This document shows, one piece after another, positions 8,590-17,693 of a stretch of DNA of 64,000 nt. The number at the start of each line of letters is the position of its first letter. Positions within the stretch are counted from its first letter, which is position 1. This DNA comes from JALZAI01 sp038212215 (GTDB taxonomy: Bacteria; Actinomycetota; Actinomycetes; Mycobacteriales; Jatrophihabitantaceae): positions 1 to 64,000 of the forward strand of contig JBBQUT010000016.1 of the NCBI GenBank assembly GCA_038212215.1. Reading direction: 5' to 3'. The position numbers and the translations under genes were made by a program. The notes below the pieces were generated by a model that had not been told where the DNA came from, did no database searches, and worked only from the letters and a program-made list of their open reading frames with translations.

Positions 8590-8923
8590 CTGATGAAAGC
8601 GGAAGTGTGCCGGGCTGCTCCAGCAGCGGGAGCGTCGCGAACCGCTCGATCCAGGCATCAGGGCTGAGCGGAACGCTAGGATCGGCCCAGCCAAGAACTC
8701 CGTCGTCCACGAGCGACAGCGCCAGCACAGCCACCATCGGCTTGGTATTTGAGCTGATCCGCATCAAAGCGTCAGCGGTGAGCGGACGGCCGCCGCCGAG
8801 GCCGGTCGAACCCGCTGCGTCCACCGACATTTCCCCGCCACGCAGGTAGCCGACAACGGCTCCCGGTAGCTTGCCTGCAGCAATGAACGGACGGACCGCG
8901 TCCAACAGCAGTTCGGTGGTCAT
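8590..8923 (-). pseudogene. Remnant of a serine hydrolase (beta-lactamase/EstB family)
   Basis: Starting at ATG 8923, the frame encodes the N-terminus of a class C beta-lactamase-like hydrolase. The catalytic SxxK motif is present in MRISSNTKPM, followed by ALSLVDDGVLGWADP. The frame then jumps directly to DAWIERFATLPLLEQPG, which in intact relatives lies tens of residues later. After PGT the similarity stops and the frame runs into the 3' end of the ligase gene. The usual YxN and HxG motifs are absent. This is an internally deleted, 3'-truncated fossil. Any product would lack most of the fold. Confidence 0.75.
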
Positions 8924-9038
8924 CGGGCCAGCTTGACAGGCCGCCGGAGCCGGCCCGCCGAGCTGCCGCGCCGGCGCCGGCGCCGGTGACGTCGTGCGGA
9001 TTCGAGACTGACAGGTGTCCGCCGGTCCCTCATCGTCC

Positions 9039-9803
9039 ATGATCAGGGGTGTGTCATTTCTGGACGGTCCGCTACCCCTCGCGTTCGCGCACCGCGGATT
9101 CGACCTGTCCGGCGCGGAGAACTCCATGCTCGCATTCCAGCAGGCGATCGATCTTGGCTACCGCTACCTGGAGACCGATGTCCGGGTGACCGCCGACGGG
9201 GTCGCACTGGCTTTCCACGACGCCCGCCTCGACCGCGTTACCGACGGGCACGGTGTCGTGTCACGACTGCCGTGGAGCACCGTTCGGGAGGCGCGAATCG
9301 GCGGTCGCGAGCCGATCCCTTTGCTCGTCGATGTCTTGGCCAGCTGGCCTGATATTCGGCTCAACCTCGACGTAAAGGCTGGGCACTCACTCGCCCCGAC
9401 CATCGCGGCGATCCTGGCGACGGGTAGCACCGATCGGGTCTGCGTCGGCGCGTTCTCCGACAAGCGGGTGGTTGCGGTGCGCGCGGCGCTCGGCCCGAAA
9501 CTGTGCACCGCGCTCGGCCCACGCGAGGCGGTGGCGCTTCGTCTCGCCTCCCGCGTTCGTCGCGCTTCGCGTCCACCTGCGCGATGTTGTGCGCAAGTGC
9601 CTGCTCGGCTGGGACGGCTCGCCTTCACCGATGCGCGCCTGGTCGGCACAGCCCATGATCTCGGGGTGCAGGTGCATGTGTGGACGGTCAATCGGCGCGA
9701 GGAGATGCAGCGCCTGCTCGATCTCGGTGTGGACGGGCTGATGAGCGACCGCGCAGACATCCTGCGCGAGGTGCTGGTACAGCGGGGGCGGTGGGCGCCG
9801 TGA
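9039..9803 (+). CDS. Glycerophosphodiester phosphodiesterase
   Basis: This 254-residue GDPD/TIM-barrel protein has catalytic and metal motifs in AHRGF near the start, ENSMLAF, the YLETDVR Glu-Asp pair, FHDARLDR, a later LNLDVK acid and the C-terminal VHVWTVN. It would hydrolyse glycerophosphodiesters to glycerol-3-phosphate and an alcohol. The segment at residues ~165-190 (RVRRASRPPARCC) is Arg/Cys-rich and fits the family poorly, so a pair of compensating indels is possible. The start is ATG 9039. GTG 9051 is an alternative. No signal peptide is seen, which suggests a cytoplasmic enzyme. Confidence 0.85.
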   Translation: MIRGVSFLDGPLPLAFAHRGFDLSGAENSMLAFQQAIDLGYRYLETDVRVTADGVALAFHDARLDRVTDGHGVVSRLPWSTVREARIGGREPIPLLVDVLASWPDIRLNLDVKAGHSLAPTIAAILATGSTDRVCVGAFSDKRVVAVRAALGPKLCTALGPREAVALRLASRVRRASRPPARCCAQVPARLGRLAFTDARLVGTAHDLGVQVHVWTVNRREEMQRLLDLGVDGLMSDRADILREVLVQRGRWAP

Positions 9804-9864
9804 GCGAACCGCGGTGTGCGCGATCCGAGCGATCGTAGGGCCACTGCGGGGAGATCGTCCGCCG

Positions 9865-11265
9865 CTACGGGGCCGGTTTCGACCGCGTCGCGAGCGCCGT
9901 CAACGCCGCCGGGAAGATCTCGGCGGGCGGGGTGACCAGGCCTGCGCCCACCTGCCCAGTGCCCGCGACCTTTCCGGCCATTCCGGTGTTGATCTGCGGA
10001 AGGATTTGGGTGCGTACGACTAACGTGACGTCGATTCCGCACGGCAATCCACGGAATTCCAGAATCGGCACCGAATAGGACGTGTGCTCGGCAAGGGTGA
10101 TCTCATACATCCGTTGGGTAGTGGCAATGGCATCTTCGACTGTGCCGCCGACGAAGCGCACTATTGCCGGCGCAGCGGCCATCGCGAATCCTCCGAGCCC
10201 CGCGGTCTCGGTGATTGCGGAGTCGCCGATATCGGGATTGGCATCGGCCGGCCCATAGTCGCCGAGAAACAGCCCGTCGGGTATCTGCGCCGGGCCGGTG
10301 AACCATTCGTCACCGGTCCCGGAAACCTGGATTCCGAAATCCGTGCCGTTGCGCGCCAACGCGACGACCATCGTCGACCCTGGAATGTCGCGGGCCGCGT
10401 CCAACGCCAGCTTGCACGCGGGCATCGCCAGGTTCAGGAAGAAATGATCGTTGCCTGCGACGAAACGCGCGCCGTCGGCGATGTCCGCGGACGGCATCGC
10501 GCTACCGATCATCTCCGGCAGCAATTCCCGCAGGAGCATCAGCGTGCCGGCCCTGTTGCGGTTGTGCGCCTCGTCGCCCATATGCACCATCTGCGCGAGG
10601 ATCGACTTGACGTCGACCGGGCCGTGCGCGCGCAGGGCCGCCTGCAGCAGCGGGCCGAGCACGCGTGACATCCAGCGCAGCCGGTCGATGACCTCGCCGG
10701 AGTACGCGCCGTAGCGCAGGACTTTGCCCAGGCCCTCGTTCAACGAGCAGTACGAACGCCGACTGGTAGCCGGATCCTCGAGCACGAAGACCCACATCGA
10801 CGCCGACACCACACCGGCCATCGGCCCGACCGCGCCGTGGTGATGGCACGGGTCGAGCGTCACCGTCGTTCCCGCAGCCAGCAGTGCCTCGGCATCTGCG
10901 GGGCTGTCGACCAGGCCCTCGAACAGCAGCGCACCCACCAGCGCACCGCGCATCGGCCCGGACGCGCGCTCCCAGGTGATCGGCGGGCCGGCGTGCAGGA
11001 AGTCCGCGCGCCCGAGGTGCAGCGCCTCGTGAGCCGGCAGGACATCGACCAGATGCGCGCCCGAGGCAAGCATCCGCTCGACTGCGGTGGCATTCGCCCC
11101 GGCGCGGCGCGGGTCCCCCAGCACCATCGCCAGGTCGCTCTCGGAGCCGAGCATTGGCGGGCGCCAGTCGACCTCGCTGACGTCGACGGCCTGCGCGCGC
11201 AACGCGTCCGCAAGCAACTCGACACCCGCTGTCGCGATCCGCGGATCGCCACCGAGCAGGGTCAT
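9865..11265 (-). CDS. DUF1116 protein (YlbE/AllG-like subunit of carbamoyltransferase complex)
   Basis: This 466-residue DUF1116 protein contains the family's DPCHHHGAVGPMAGVVSASM block and the AGNDHFFLNLAMP motif. Its E. coli homologue (ylbE, renamed allG) works with AllF and AllH as oxamate carbamoyltransferase, which phosphorolyses oxalurate. It is the last gene of a three-gene minus-strand operon with FdrA and DUF2877, with 67 bases between the FdrA stop and this ATG. An in-frame TTG at 11292 is a weaker start. No allantoin-pathway genes lie nearby, but a barbiturase and carbamate kinase do. I infer that the true substrate is ureidomalonate. Confidence 0.85.
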   Translation of the reverse strand: MTLLGGDPRIATAGVELLADALRAQAVDVSEVDWRPPMLGSESDLAMVLGDPRRAGANATAVERMLASGAHLVDVLPAHEALHLGRADFLHAGPPITWERASGPMRGALVGALLFEGLVDSPADAEALLAAGTTVTLDPCHHHGAVGPMAGVVSASMWVFVLEDPATSRRSYCSLNEGLGKVLRYGAYSGEVIDRLRWMSRVLGPLLQAALRAHGPVDVKSILAQMVHMGDEAHNRNRAGTLMLLRELLPEMIGSAMPSADIADGARFVAGNDHFFLNLAMPACKLALDAARDIPGSTMVVALARNGTDFGIQVSGTGDEWFTGPAQIPDGLFLGDYGPADANPDIGDSAITETAGLGGFAMAAAPAIVRFVGGTVEDAIATTQRMYEITLAEHTSYSVPILEFRGLPCGIDVTLVVRTQILPQINTGMAGKVAGTGQVGAGLVTPPAEIFPAALTALATRSKPAP

Positions 11266-11332
11266 GAGCGAGCCCCGCGAGTGAGTGACCAATGAGAATG
11301 GCCTGCGGCGGCCGGAGCGAAGCGGAGGGCGG

Positions 11333-12787
11333 TCATGAGTGCACCAGCCCGACCGCGTGACGTGCCGCTGCGGCGTTGGACGCGAACACTGCGGCGCCGG
11401 CGGCGGCCAGGCGCTCGGCCTGGTCGCTCGTCGCCTGCGGGTCGCGGCGCGAGCCGATCATGGCGACGATGACAGTGCATCCCGCGCCGCACGCCGAGGC
11501 CACGGCGGGGGCGAGTTCGGTGCCAGGATCCGGATGCGCGCCATGGCCGAGGACGACGTCGAGCAGGACCACGGCGGTCTGCGGATCGCGCGCTTCGGCA
11601 GCGAGGCGTTCCAGCCGCAGCGTCGGATCGATCATCGGATGGGCCCTTCCGACCGTCAGCGCGTCGTCCCCGAGGTCGATCATGAGGTGACCGCCGTGGC
11701 GCAGCGAGGCGTCCAGCGCCCACTCCGGGCGCAGCGCGATGTTCGAGTACACCGGTCCGAGCACCTGGCTCGCGATGAGCATCGCCTCGTCACACAGGGT
11801 TCCCCCCGAGTACAACCCACGCAGCGCACCTGCCCGCGCCGGCGACGTGGCGCCCCATGTCGGCCACGCCGGAACGACAGCACCGAGCTTGCGCAGCGCT
11901 GTCTCGGCGAGGGCCGTCAGGTCCGGCTCCCCGGGGCCCAACAGCCCGAACAGCACCGGCGTCGACAACGACGCGGCGTGCTCGCGCACGGCCGCTGCGG
12001 TCCGCGGCGCGGGCGGCTTGGACACCACCACGATCAGCTCAGTCGCCGGGTCGGCGTCGAGCAGGTCGAGTGCCGCCATTGCCGACAGCCCGCCCACGTC
12101 GTCCGACAGATCGCGTCCGCCGACGCCCAGGCAGGCGCTCACCCCGACGTCGGCAACGTCGAGCAGACAGAGCAGCTGTTGCGCGCCGGTTCCCGACGCG
12201 GCGACGACGCCGACAGGCCCGGCCCGCACGGCATTGGCGAAGCCGAGACCCGCGCCGCCGATGACGGCCGTGCCGCAGTCCGGGCCCATGATCAGCCGGC
12301 CGAGCTCGACCGCGCGTCGCTTCAGCGCAATCTCCTGCGCGATGGGCATATTGTCGCTGAAGATCATTACGTCGCTGCCGGCGTCGAGAGCGTCGGCGGC
12401 CTCGGCGAACGCGAACTGGCCTGGAACCGAGATCAGCACGAGATCGGCGCTCGAGCGCCGCAACGCCGATCGAGTGGTGCGCGGCGCGGCCTCGGTAGTG
12501 GTTCGCGCCGCGCTGGCCGGCGGATGCAGTGCTGCCTCGAGCTCCGAGCGCGCCGCGTCGAGCGTCGCCTCGTCGTCGGCGCGGATCGCGATCAGCAGGT
12601 CGTTCGGCCCCATGCCTGCCGCGAGTGCGAACGCCATCCCCCGCGCCATTTCGAGGTTGAGTTCGGTGCCCATCGCGACGAATGCCGCCTGCACACCCTC
12701 GAGCATGCCGACGCGGCGGCTCACCTGTAGCAGCGTCACCGAGTCGGCGTACGCCGGCCGCACTTCAATATGCTCGACGCCTGTCAT
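11333..12787 (-). CDS. fdrA: FdrA-like acyl-CoA synthetase-fold protein (AllF-like)
   Basis: This 484-residue protein has the FdrA architecture. A short N-terminal domain with the MARGMAFALAAGMGPNDL segment is followed by a Rossmann CoA-binding-like domain (DVMIFSDNMPIAQE, MGPDCGTAVIGGAGLGF) and a succinyl-CoA-synthetase-like domain (VVAASGTGAQQ to the C-terminus). In E. coli the three-gene set allFGH (formerly fdrA, ylbE, ylbF) is required for oxamic transcarbamylase activity, which makes carbamoyl phosphate. The ATG overlaps the end of the DUF2877 gene by four bases, so the subunits are translationally coupled. No allD-type oxalurate-forming gene is in the window. Confidence 0.9.
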   Translation of the reverse strand: MTGVEHIEVRPAYADSVTLLQVSRRVGMLEGVQAAFVAMGTELNLEMARGMAFALAAGMGPNDLLIAIRADDEATLDAARSELEAALHPPASAARTTTEAAPRTTRSALRRSSADLVLISVPGQFAFAEAADALDAGSDVMIFSDNMPIAQEIALKRRAVELGRLIMGPDCGTAVIGGAGLGFANAVRAGPVGVVAASGTGAQQLLCLLDVADVGVSACLGVGGRDLSDDVGGLSAMAALDLLDADPATELIVVVSKPPAPRTAAAVREHAASLSTPVLFGLLGPGEPDLTALAETALRKLGAVVPAWPTWGATSPARAGALRGLYSGGTLCDEAMLIASQVLGPVYSNIALRPEWALDASLRHGGHLMIDLGDDALTVGRAHPMIDPTLRLERLAAEARDPQTAVVLLDVVLGHGAHPDPGTELAPAVASACGAGCTVIVAMIGSRRDPQATSDQAERLAAAGAAVFASNAAAARHAVGLVHS

Positions 12788-13515
12788 GCCGCGGCCGCAA
12801 CCGGGACTCCCGCGGCGAGCGCTAGACCGTGCGCCAGTGCGGCCCCTGACGTATGGCCCACACGCAGCAACGCCGCGAGCGCTCCGTCCACGCCGTAATT
12901 CAAAGCAGGACCGCGGTTGAGCGCCGCAGCGACCGCGGCGAATTGCGGCAGGCAGCGTCCCGCAACCGCATGTCGCAGCAGCGCCGCTGACAATGCGCTC
13001 GTGCGCGGGGCGGCGGCAAGCACCGCAGCTGGCAGCGATCCCGCGTCGACGCCGAACGCCCGGCAGCCCAACAGGAAGCCCGCGAGCACGTCATCTCCGC
13101 TGGGCGTCAGGCCGGACCCGCGTCCGATCATCAAGTCGACATCGTGACAGATCGGCACGTCGATGGTGATCTCCGCGAGAGTCTTTCGCAGCGCAGCGGC
13201 TCGCGCCGGTGACGGCGTGACCCGCGGCACCACGGTCGGAGCCCACTCCCGAACAATCGACACCGACGCACCCGGCCAGCCGATGCGCCCGTCCCCCACG
13301 ACAACTGGGCCGCCTTGGGGCAGCACGGGCGCGATGACTGCACATGGCAGCCGCAGTGCCTCCGGTGTCGCGAGAACGACCACCTCGGACGCGGTAAGCA
13401 GGTACACCGCGCAACGGCAGCGACCCAGCACGTCGACCTCAGTAGCGGCGGAACGGACGGCGCTCCGGATCGCGCTGCTGCTCGATGCGCGCAGCAGCGG
13501 AAGTACCGGCCTCAT
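12784..13515 (-). CDS. DUF2877 protein (YlbF/AllH-like)
   Basis: This 243-residue DUF2877 protein has the signature GRGSGLTPSGDDVLAGFLLG in its second half and GHTSGAALAHGL near the C-terminus, both typical of the family. It is the first gene of the DUF2877-FdrA-DUF1116 operon and overlaps FdrA by four bases. Homologues are the third component of the E. coli oxamate carbamoyltransferase set. The 38-bp gap to the divergent PucR-family regulator suggests shared control of this operon and the plus-strand catabolic genes. Confidence 0.85.
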   Translation of the reverse strand: MRPVLPLLRASSSSAIRSAVRSAATEVDVLGRCRCAVYLLTASEVVVLATPEALRLPCAVIAPVLPQGGPVVVGDGRIGWPGASVSIVREWAPTVVPRVTPSPARAAALRKTLAEITIDVPICHDVDLMIGRGSGLTPSGDDVLAGFLLGCRAFGVDAGSLPAAVLAAAPRTSALSAALLRHAVAGRCLPQFAAVAAALNRGPALNYGVDGALAALLRVGHTSGAALAHGLALAAGVPVAAAA

Positions 13516-13553
13516 GGTTACCGGACGCTAGTTCGGGCGCGTACCGTCCCCCC

Positions 13554-15239
13554 ATGGAAATTCTTGCCAACGTTGCACCGCCCGCGCGGCGTGAACTGCC
13601 AGCAAGGGCGGGTTACACCCCGACGGTCGGCGAATTGCTGACACTGCCCAGCTTCGCGGGTGCGCAACTGGTGGCCGGCGCAGGTGGCCGAGCGGTGATC
13701 GTCAGCCGGGTCAATGTGATTGAGGTGCCCGACATACTGCCGTGGGTGAAACCCAACGAGCTGCTACTCACCACCGGGTTTCCGCTGCGCAATGCCGACT
13801 CGGGACGCGTGTTCGGCACCCGCGAGCTGGTCGACTTCGTGCGGGCGCTCTCCGGCCGCAACGTTGCCGCGCTGGCGGTGAAGTCCGGGCGTTACCTTGA
13901 CGAGCTGCCGGTCGAGATGCTGGCAGTTGCCGACGAGCTCGACTTCGCGCTCATCTCCCTGCCGCAGACGATCGCGTTCGACGAGATCATGTCGGAGGTG
14001 TTCGCGCAGCTCGTCGATCGGCAGAGCATGGCGCTCGACCTCGCCGACCGGATGCACCGCGTCCTCACCGCGATCGTCCTGGAAGGCGGTGACCTGCCGC
14101 AGCTCGCGGACGGCATCTCGACGCTGTTCGACGCAGCGGTGCTGATCTGCACGCCGGACGGACGCGTGCAGGCACTGGCAGGCAGCGAATTCGGGGACCT
14201 GCCGCTGTTCGACACATCCGGACGGTTCCTCGTCGAGCGGCTGGCATCCGGCGTGCAGGCTGCGCCGGGCGGGCACGGACAGCTCGTCGTCGCCGACATC
14301 GTCGCAGGCGGAACCGACCATGGCCGGATCGTCGCCTACGGCGGACCGAGCGAGCTCGGCACGGTCGCCGTTCAGGCGCTCGAGCGTGCCGCCACCGTCG
14401 CGGCGCTGGCGATCACCAAGCAGCTCGCCGTCGCCGCTGTCGAGTCGAAATTCCGCGGCGACTTCCTGCGCGATGCGCTCACCGGCTCCGCGGGCGCGCC
14501 GGATCAGGTCAGTGCGCACTGCGCGCAACTAGGCTGGGACGTCGCGCGTCCCCTCGTCGTCGCAGTCGCCCGGATCGACGACGCTGACCCGGCCGCGCCA
14601 GCCAGTCTCGCCGGCCGCACCGCTCAGGACCGCCTGACGGCCGCGTGGCAACAGGTGCTGCGGGCGCGTGACAAGGCCGCGCCGGTAGTCGGCTTCAGTC
14701 ACGAGGTCATCGCGCTGCTGCCCGCGACACGCGAAAATGCCGCGGCCGTGGTCTCCGACGTGATCGCGGCCGTGACCGGCGATCGTGGCGGTGGGCGGCG
14801 CTCGTTCAGCACGGGCGTGAGCCGGGTCATCGAGTCGGTCGCCGATTTGCCGGTCGCCTACGACCAGGCCCGCAAGGCGGTGCTGGTCGGTCGCCGAACG
14901 AAGGGACGCGGGGCGGTGGCGCATTTCGACTCCCTCGGAGTGCACCGGCTGCTGTCGCTGGTGAGCGATCCTGAGGAGCTGCGCTCCTTCGCCGCGGAGA
15001 CACTCAGCCGACTCGTCGACGAGACGCCCGTCTCGCTCGACCTGCGCCGCACGTTGCAAGCGCTGCTCGACTCGAATTGCAATGTGGCCGAGACGGCGCG
15101 GGCATTGCACTTTCACTACAACACGCTGCGCTACCGGATCGCGAAGCTGGAATCAATCGTCGGACCCTTCACCACCGATCCGGAACTACGCCTGGACATT
15201 GCCCTCGCCCTGCGCGTCGTCCAGATGCGCGGTCTCTGA
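13554..15239 (+). CDS. PucR-family transcriptional regulator
   Basis: This 561-residue regulator has an N-terminal PucR domain (residues ~20-135, with VGELLTLPSF and WVKPNELLLTTGFPL) and a middle GGDEF-like segment. A C-terminal helix-turn-helix (PucR_C/HTH_30) has the diagnostic ETARALHFHYNTLRYRI. The family controls purine and related nucleobase catabolism, usually as activators that sense an intermediate. Its position between the divergent FdrA operon and the permease/molybdenum hydroxylase operon makes it the probable switch for both. ATG 13554 was chosen because a longer in-frame start (13485) overlaps the divergent gene. Confidence 0.9.
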   Translation: MEILANVAPPARRELPARAGYTPTVGELLTLPSFAGAQLVAGAGGRAVIVSRVNVIEVPDILPWVKPNELLLTTGFPLRNADSGRVFGTRELVDFVRALSGRNVAALAVKSGRYLDELPVEMLAVADELDFALISLPQTIAFDEIMSEVFAQLVDRQSMALDLADRMHRVLTAIVLEGGDLPQLADGISTLFDAAVLICTPDGRVQALAGSEFGDLPLFDTSGRFLVERLASGVQAAPGGHGQLVVADIVAGGTDHGRIVAYGGPSELGTVAVQALERAATVAALAITKQLAVAAVESKFRGDFLRDALTGSAGAPDQVSAHCAQLGWDVARPLVVAVARIDDADPAAPASLAGRTAQDRLTAAWQQVLRARDKAAPVVGFSHEVIALLPATRENAAAVVSDVIAAVTGDRGGGRRSFSTGVSRVIESVADLPVAYDQARKAVLVGRRTKGRGAVAHFDSLGVHRLLSLVSDPEELRSFAAETLSRLVDETPVSLDLRRTLQALLDSNCNVAETARALHFHYNTLRYRIAKLESIVGPFTTDPELRLDIALALRVVQMRGL

Positions 15240-15366
15240 GTCACGGTCTCTGAGTCATCCGCCATGCGGGAGCCGAATCTTTGGCAGGAGTGCACAATGC
15301 TGCGCCCGTCCTGCTGGCTCTAGCGTCACCGTTCATTCACCACGCAGGTTCAGGACGGGGGCGGCA

Positions 15367-16842
15367 ATGTCTGCATTTGGCTGGAAGCTGGTCCATGGCG
15401 GACGCACGCCCCCCACCGGCGAGGTCGTGCGACCCGGCGAGCGGCTCTCCGGTCCGCGCATGCTCGGGCTGGGCGCACAGCACATCGTGGCCATGTTCGG
15501 CGCGACCTTCGTCTTCCCAGCGATCATGGGATTGAACCCGAATCTCGCAGTCATGATGTCCGGCGTGGCGACGATCATCTTCCTGCTGATCGTCAAGGGA
15601 AAGGTGCCGTCCTATCTCGGGACGTCGGCGTCCTTCGTGGCGGCGGTGGCGGCGATCCGCGCACAGGGCGGCGGGTCGGCACAGGTCACCGGCGCGATCC
15701 TGGTTGCCGGCGTGCTGCTGGCCCTGATCGGGGTGCTCGTGCACTTCGGTGGCTCGCACTACGTTCGCGCGGTGCTCCCGCCCGTGGTCACCGGCGCGGT
15801 CGTCATGCTCATCGGCTTCAACCTGGCGACTGTAGCCACTCAGGTCTATTTTCCGTCCGAGCAGTGGATCGGGCTCGCCACGGCGCTGTTTGTGATCGTC
15901 GTCGCCGTGCTCGGACGCGGCTTCATCAGCCGCATCGCGGTGTTCCTCGCGCTCATCTTCGGGTATCTGGTGTCCTGGATCGCGGACCAATTCACGACCA
16001 TCCCCTCGTGCGCTGCCAGCGGCAAATGCGTCGACGTCGACCGGGTGCAATGGGCAGCGGTGAAGTCCGCGAACTGGATCGGGGTACCGAAGGACGTCAT
16101 CAGCCCGACCTTCGGGCCGCTTACCGGGCCGCACCTGCCGGAGTTCAAGCTGACTTTCATTCTGCTGATCATCCCGTCCGTCATCGCCCTGCTCGCTGAG
16201 AACGCCGGACATGTGAAGGCGGTGTCGGAGATGACCGGCGAGGACCTCGACCCCTACCTCGGACGCGCGTTCATCGGCGACGGTGTCGGCACGGCCGTCT
16301 CGTCGTTCGTCGGCGGCTCCCCTACGACGACGTACGCCGAGAACATCGGCGTCATGGCTGCCACCCGAATCTATTCGACGCTGGCGTACTACATCGCTGC
16401 AGTGGTGGCGATCTTGTTCGGATTCTGCCCGAAATTCGGGGCGGTGGTCGCGGCCACCCCGGGTGGCGTGCTCGGCGGCATCACCCTCGTGCTCTACGGC
16501 ATGATCGGCCTGCTCGGAGCGAAGATCTGGATCGAGAACCGCGTCGATTTCGCGAACCCGGTCAATCTCGTCCCGGTCGCGGCCGGCGTCATCGCCGGCA
16601 TCGGCAATCTGGCGATCAAGTTCAGCAGCGACTTCTCGATCACCGGCATCGCCGCGGGCACGCTCATCGTGCTCATCGGCTACCACCTCATGCGCGCCCT
16701 CGCGCCGGCCAACATGAAGGAGCCGCTCGCCGGCGGGCGAGCCTACGCGGGCGGCGCGATGATCTCGGCGGGTAACGTCGCAACCCCAGCCGGCGAGGGG
16801 TCGCCGTTGCGCAGCGGGCAGGAGGACGACGCGACAAGGTGA
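15367..16842 (+). CDS. NCS2 nucleobase:cation symporter, uracil-permease type
   Basis: This 491-residue transporter has about 14 hydrophobic segments. The NCS2 signature reads VGGSPTTTYAENIGVMAATR near residue 320, with the Glu of the Y-x-E-N motif characteristic of uracil permeases (UraA E290 region). Xanthine and urate carriers instead have a Q-N-N-G arrangement. A second conserved acid is in LLAENAGH. It therefore most likely imports uracil or another pyrimidine by proton symport. Four-base GTGA overlap with the next gene couples it to the molybdenum hydroxylase. This points the whole operon toward pyrimidines rather than purines. Confidence 0.9.
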   Translation: MSAFGWKLVHGGRTPPTGEVVRPGERLSGPRMLGLGAQHIVAMFGATFVFPAIMGLNPNLAVMMSGVATIIFLLIVKGKVPSYLGTSASFVAAVAAIRAQGGGSAQVTGAILVAGVLLALIGVLVHFGGSHYVRAVLPPVVTGAVVMLIGFNLATVATQVYFPSEQWIGLATALFVIVVAVLGRGFISRIAVFLALIFGYLVSWIADQFTTIPSCAASGKCVDVDRVQWAAVKSANWIGVPKDVISPTFGPLTGPHLPEFKLTFILLIIPSVIALLAENAGHVKAVSEMTGEDLDPYLGRAFIGDGVGTAVSSFVGGSPTTTYAENIGVMAATRIYSTLAYYIAAVVAILFGFCPKFGAVVAATPGGVLGGITLVLYGMIGLLGAKIWIENRVDFANPVNLVPVAAGVIAGIGNLAIKFSSDFSITGIAAGTLIVLIGYHLMRALAPANMKEPLAGGRAYAGGAMISAGNVATPAGEGSPLRSGQEDDATR

Positions 16843-17693
16843 AGCCACCAGCGTTCGACTACTCGCGACCACAGTCGGTGGATGAGGCCGTGCGCGTCCT
16901 TGCCGCACTCGGGGACGACGCGAAGGTGCTGGCCGGCGGCCAGTCCCTCGTGCCGCTGCTGTCGATGCGACTGGCGGCGCCGAAGCATCTCGTCGACATC
17001 AACCGGTTGCACGAGTTGGACTACGTGCGGGTGGACGGCGCCGGACGGGCGGACGGTACGGTGCGGGTGGGTGCGCTGGCCCGGCATTCCCGGGTGCTCG
17101 CCGACCAGGCCGCCGCGTCCGCGCAGCCGCTGCTGGCGCAGGCGCTGCGGCTCGTGGCCCACGCGACCATCCGCAATCGGGGCACGACACTGGGCAGCAT
17201 CGTGCACGCCGACCCGTCCGGGGAGATGACGGCGGTGCTCGCCCTGCTCGGCGGCAGCGTGCGCGTGCGCGGGGCATCCGGCGAGCGGACGGTGCCGGCC
17301 GAGCAATTCTTCCGCGGACCGTTGGAGTCGGCCGTCGGCCCCGGCGAGCTCGCCGTCGAGGCCGAATTCCCTGTCCTGGCAGCTGATTCGGGGACGTCGT
17401 TCGTCGAGGTGGCACGCCGGCACGGCGATTACGCCGTGTGCGGCGTGGCGGCGCTCGTGCGCCTCGGTTCCGATGGCACGGTGACCTCGGCGCGCGCCGC
17501 GTACCTGTCGATCTCGCCGACCCCGTTGGTGCTCGACCTGACCGATGCGGTGGCAGCGGGCCGTGTCGCCGACGCGGTGCGCGGGCAGGTGCAGCCCGAG
17601 GCCGACATTCATGCCAGCGCCGACTACCGGCGTCACCTGGCGGCCGTCCTGACCGAACGGGCCGTGCGCGAAGCAACCGCGCGGGCCGCATGA
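16839..17693 (+). CDS. FAD-binding subunit of molybdenum hydroxylase (CoxM/XdhB-like)
   Basis: This 284-residue FAD subunit has the FAD-contact motifs AGGQSLVPLL (~residues 32-41) and TIRNRGTTLGSI (~residues 110-121), followed by HADP and a CO-dehydrogenase flavoprotein C-terminal domain. It passes electrons from the iron-sulfur subunit to the acceptor. It starts at GTG 16839 with an AGGAGGA ribosome site about 12 bases upstream inside the permease gene. It overlaps its neighbours on both sides by 4 bases, so permease and enzyme subunits are made together. The substrate is inferred from context to be uracil or thymine. Confidence 0.92.
   Translation: MKPPAFDYSRPQSVDEAVRVLAALGDDAKVLAGGQSLVPLLSMRLAAPKHLVDINRLHELDYVRVDGAGRADGTVRVGALARHSRVLADQAAASAQPLLAQALRLVAHATIRNRGTTLGSIVHADPSGEMTAVLALLGGSVRVRGASGERTVPAEQFFRGPLESAVGPGELAVEAEFPVLAADSGTSFVEVARRHGDYAVCGVAALVRLGSDGTVTSARAAYLSISPTPLVLDLTDAVAAGRVADAVRGQVQPEADIHASADYRRHLAAVLTERAVREATARAA

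Noticed and set aside
9865..13515. Allantoin (oxalurate) degradation operon
   Set aside because: The FdrA/DUF1116/DUF2877 set alone would suggest it, but no allantoinase, allantoate amidohydrolase or ureidoglycolate dehydrogenase gene is in the window, while barbiturase is.
15337..16908. 523-residue minus-strand ORF opposite the permease
   Set aside because: It is His/Arg/Asp-rich with no family signal and is a GC-frame shadow of the well-supported NCS2 permease on the plus strand.
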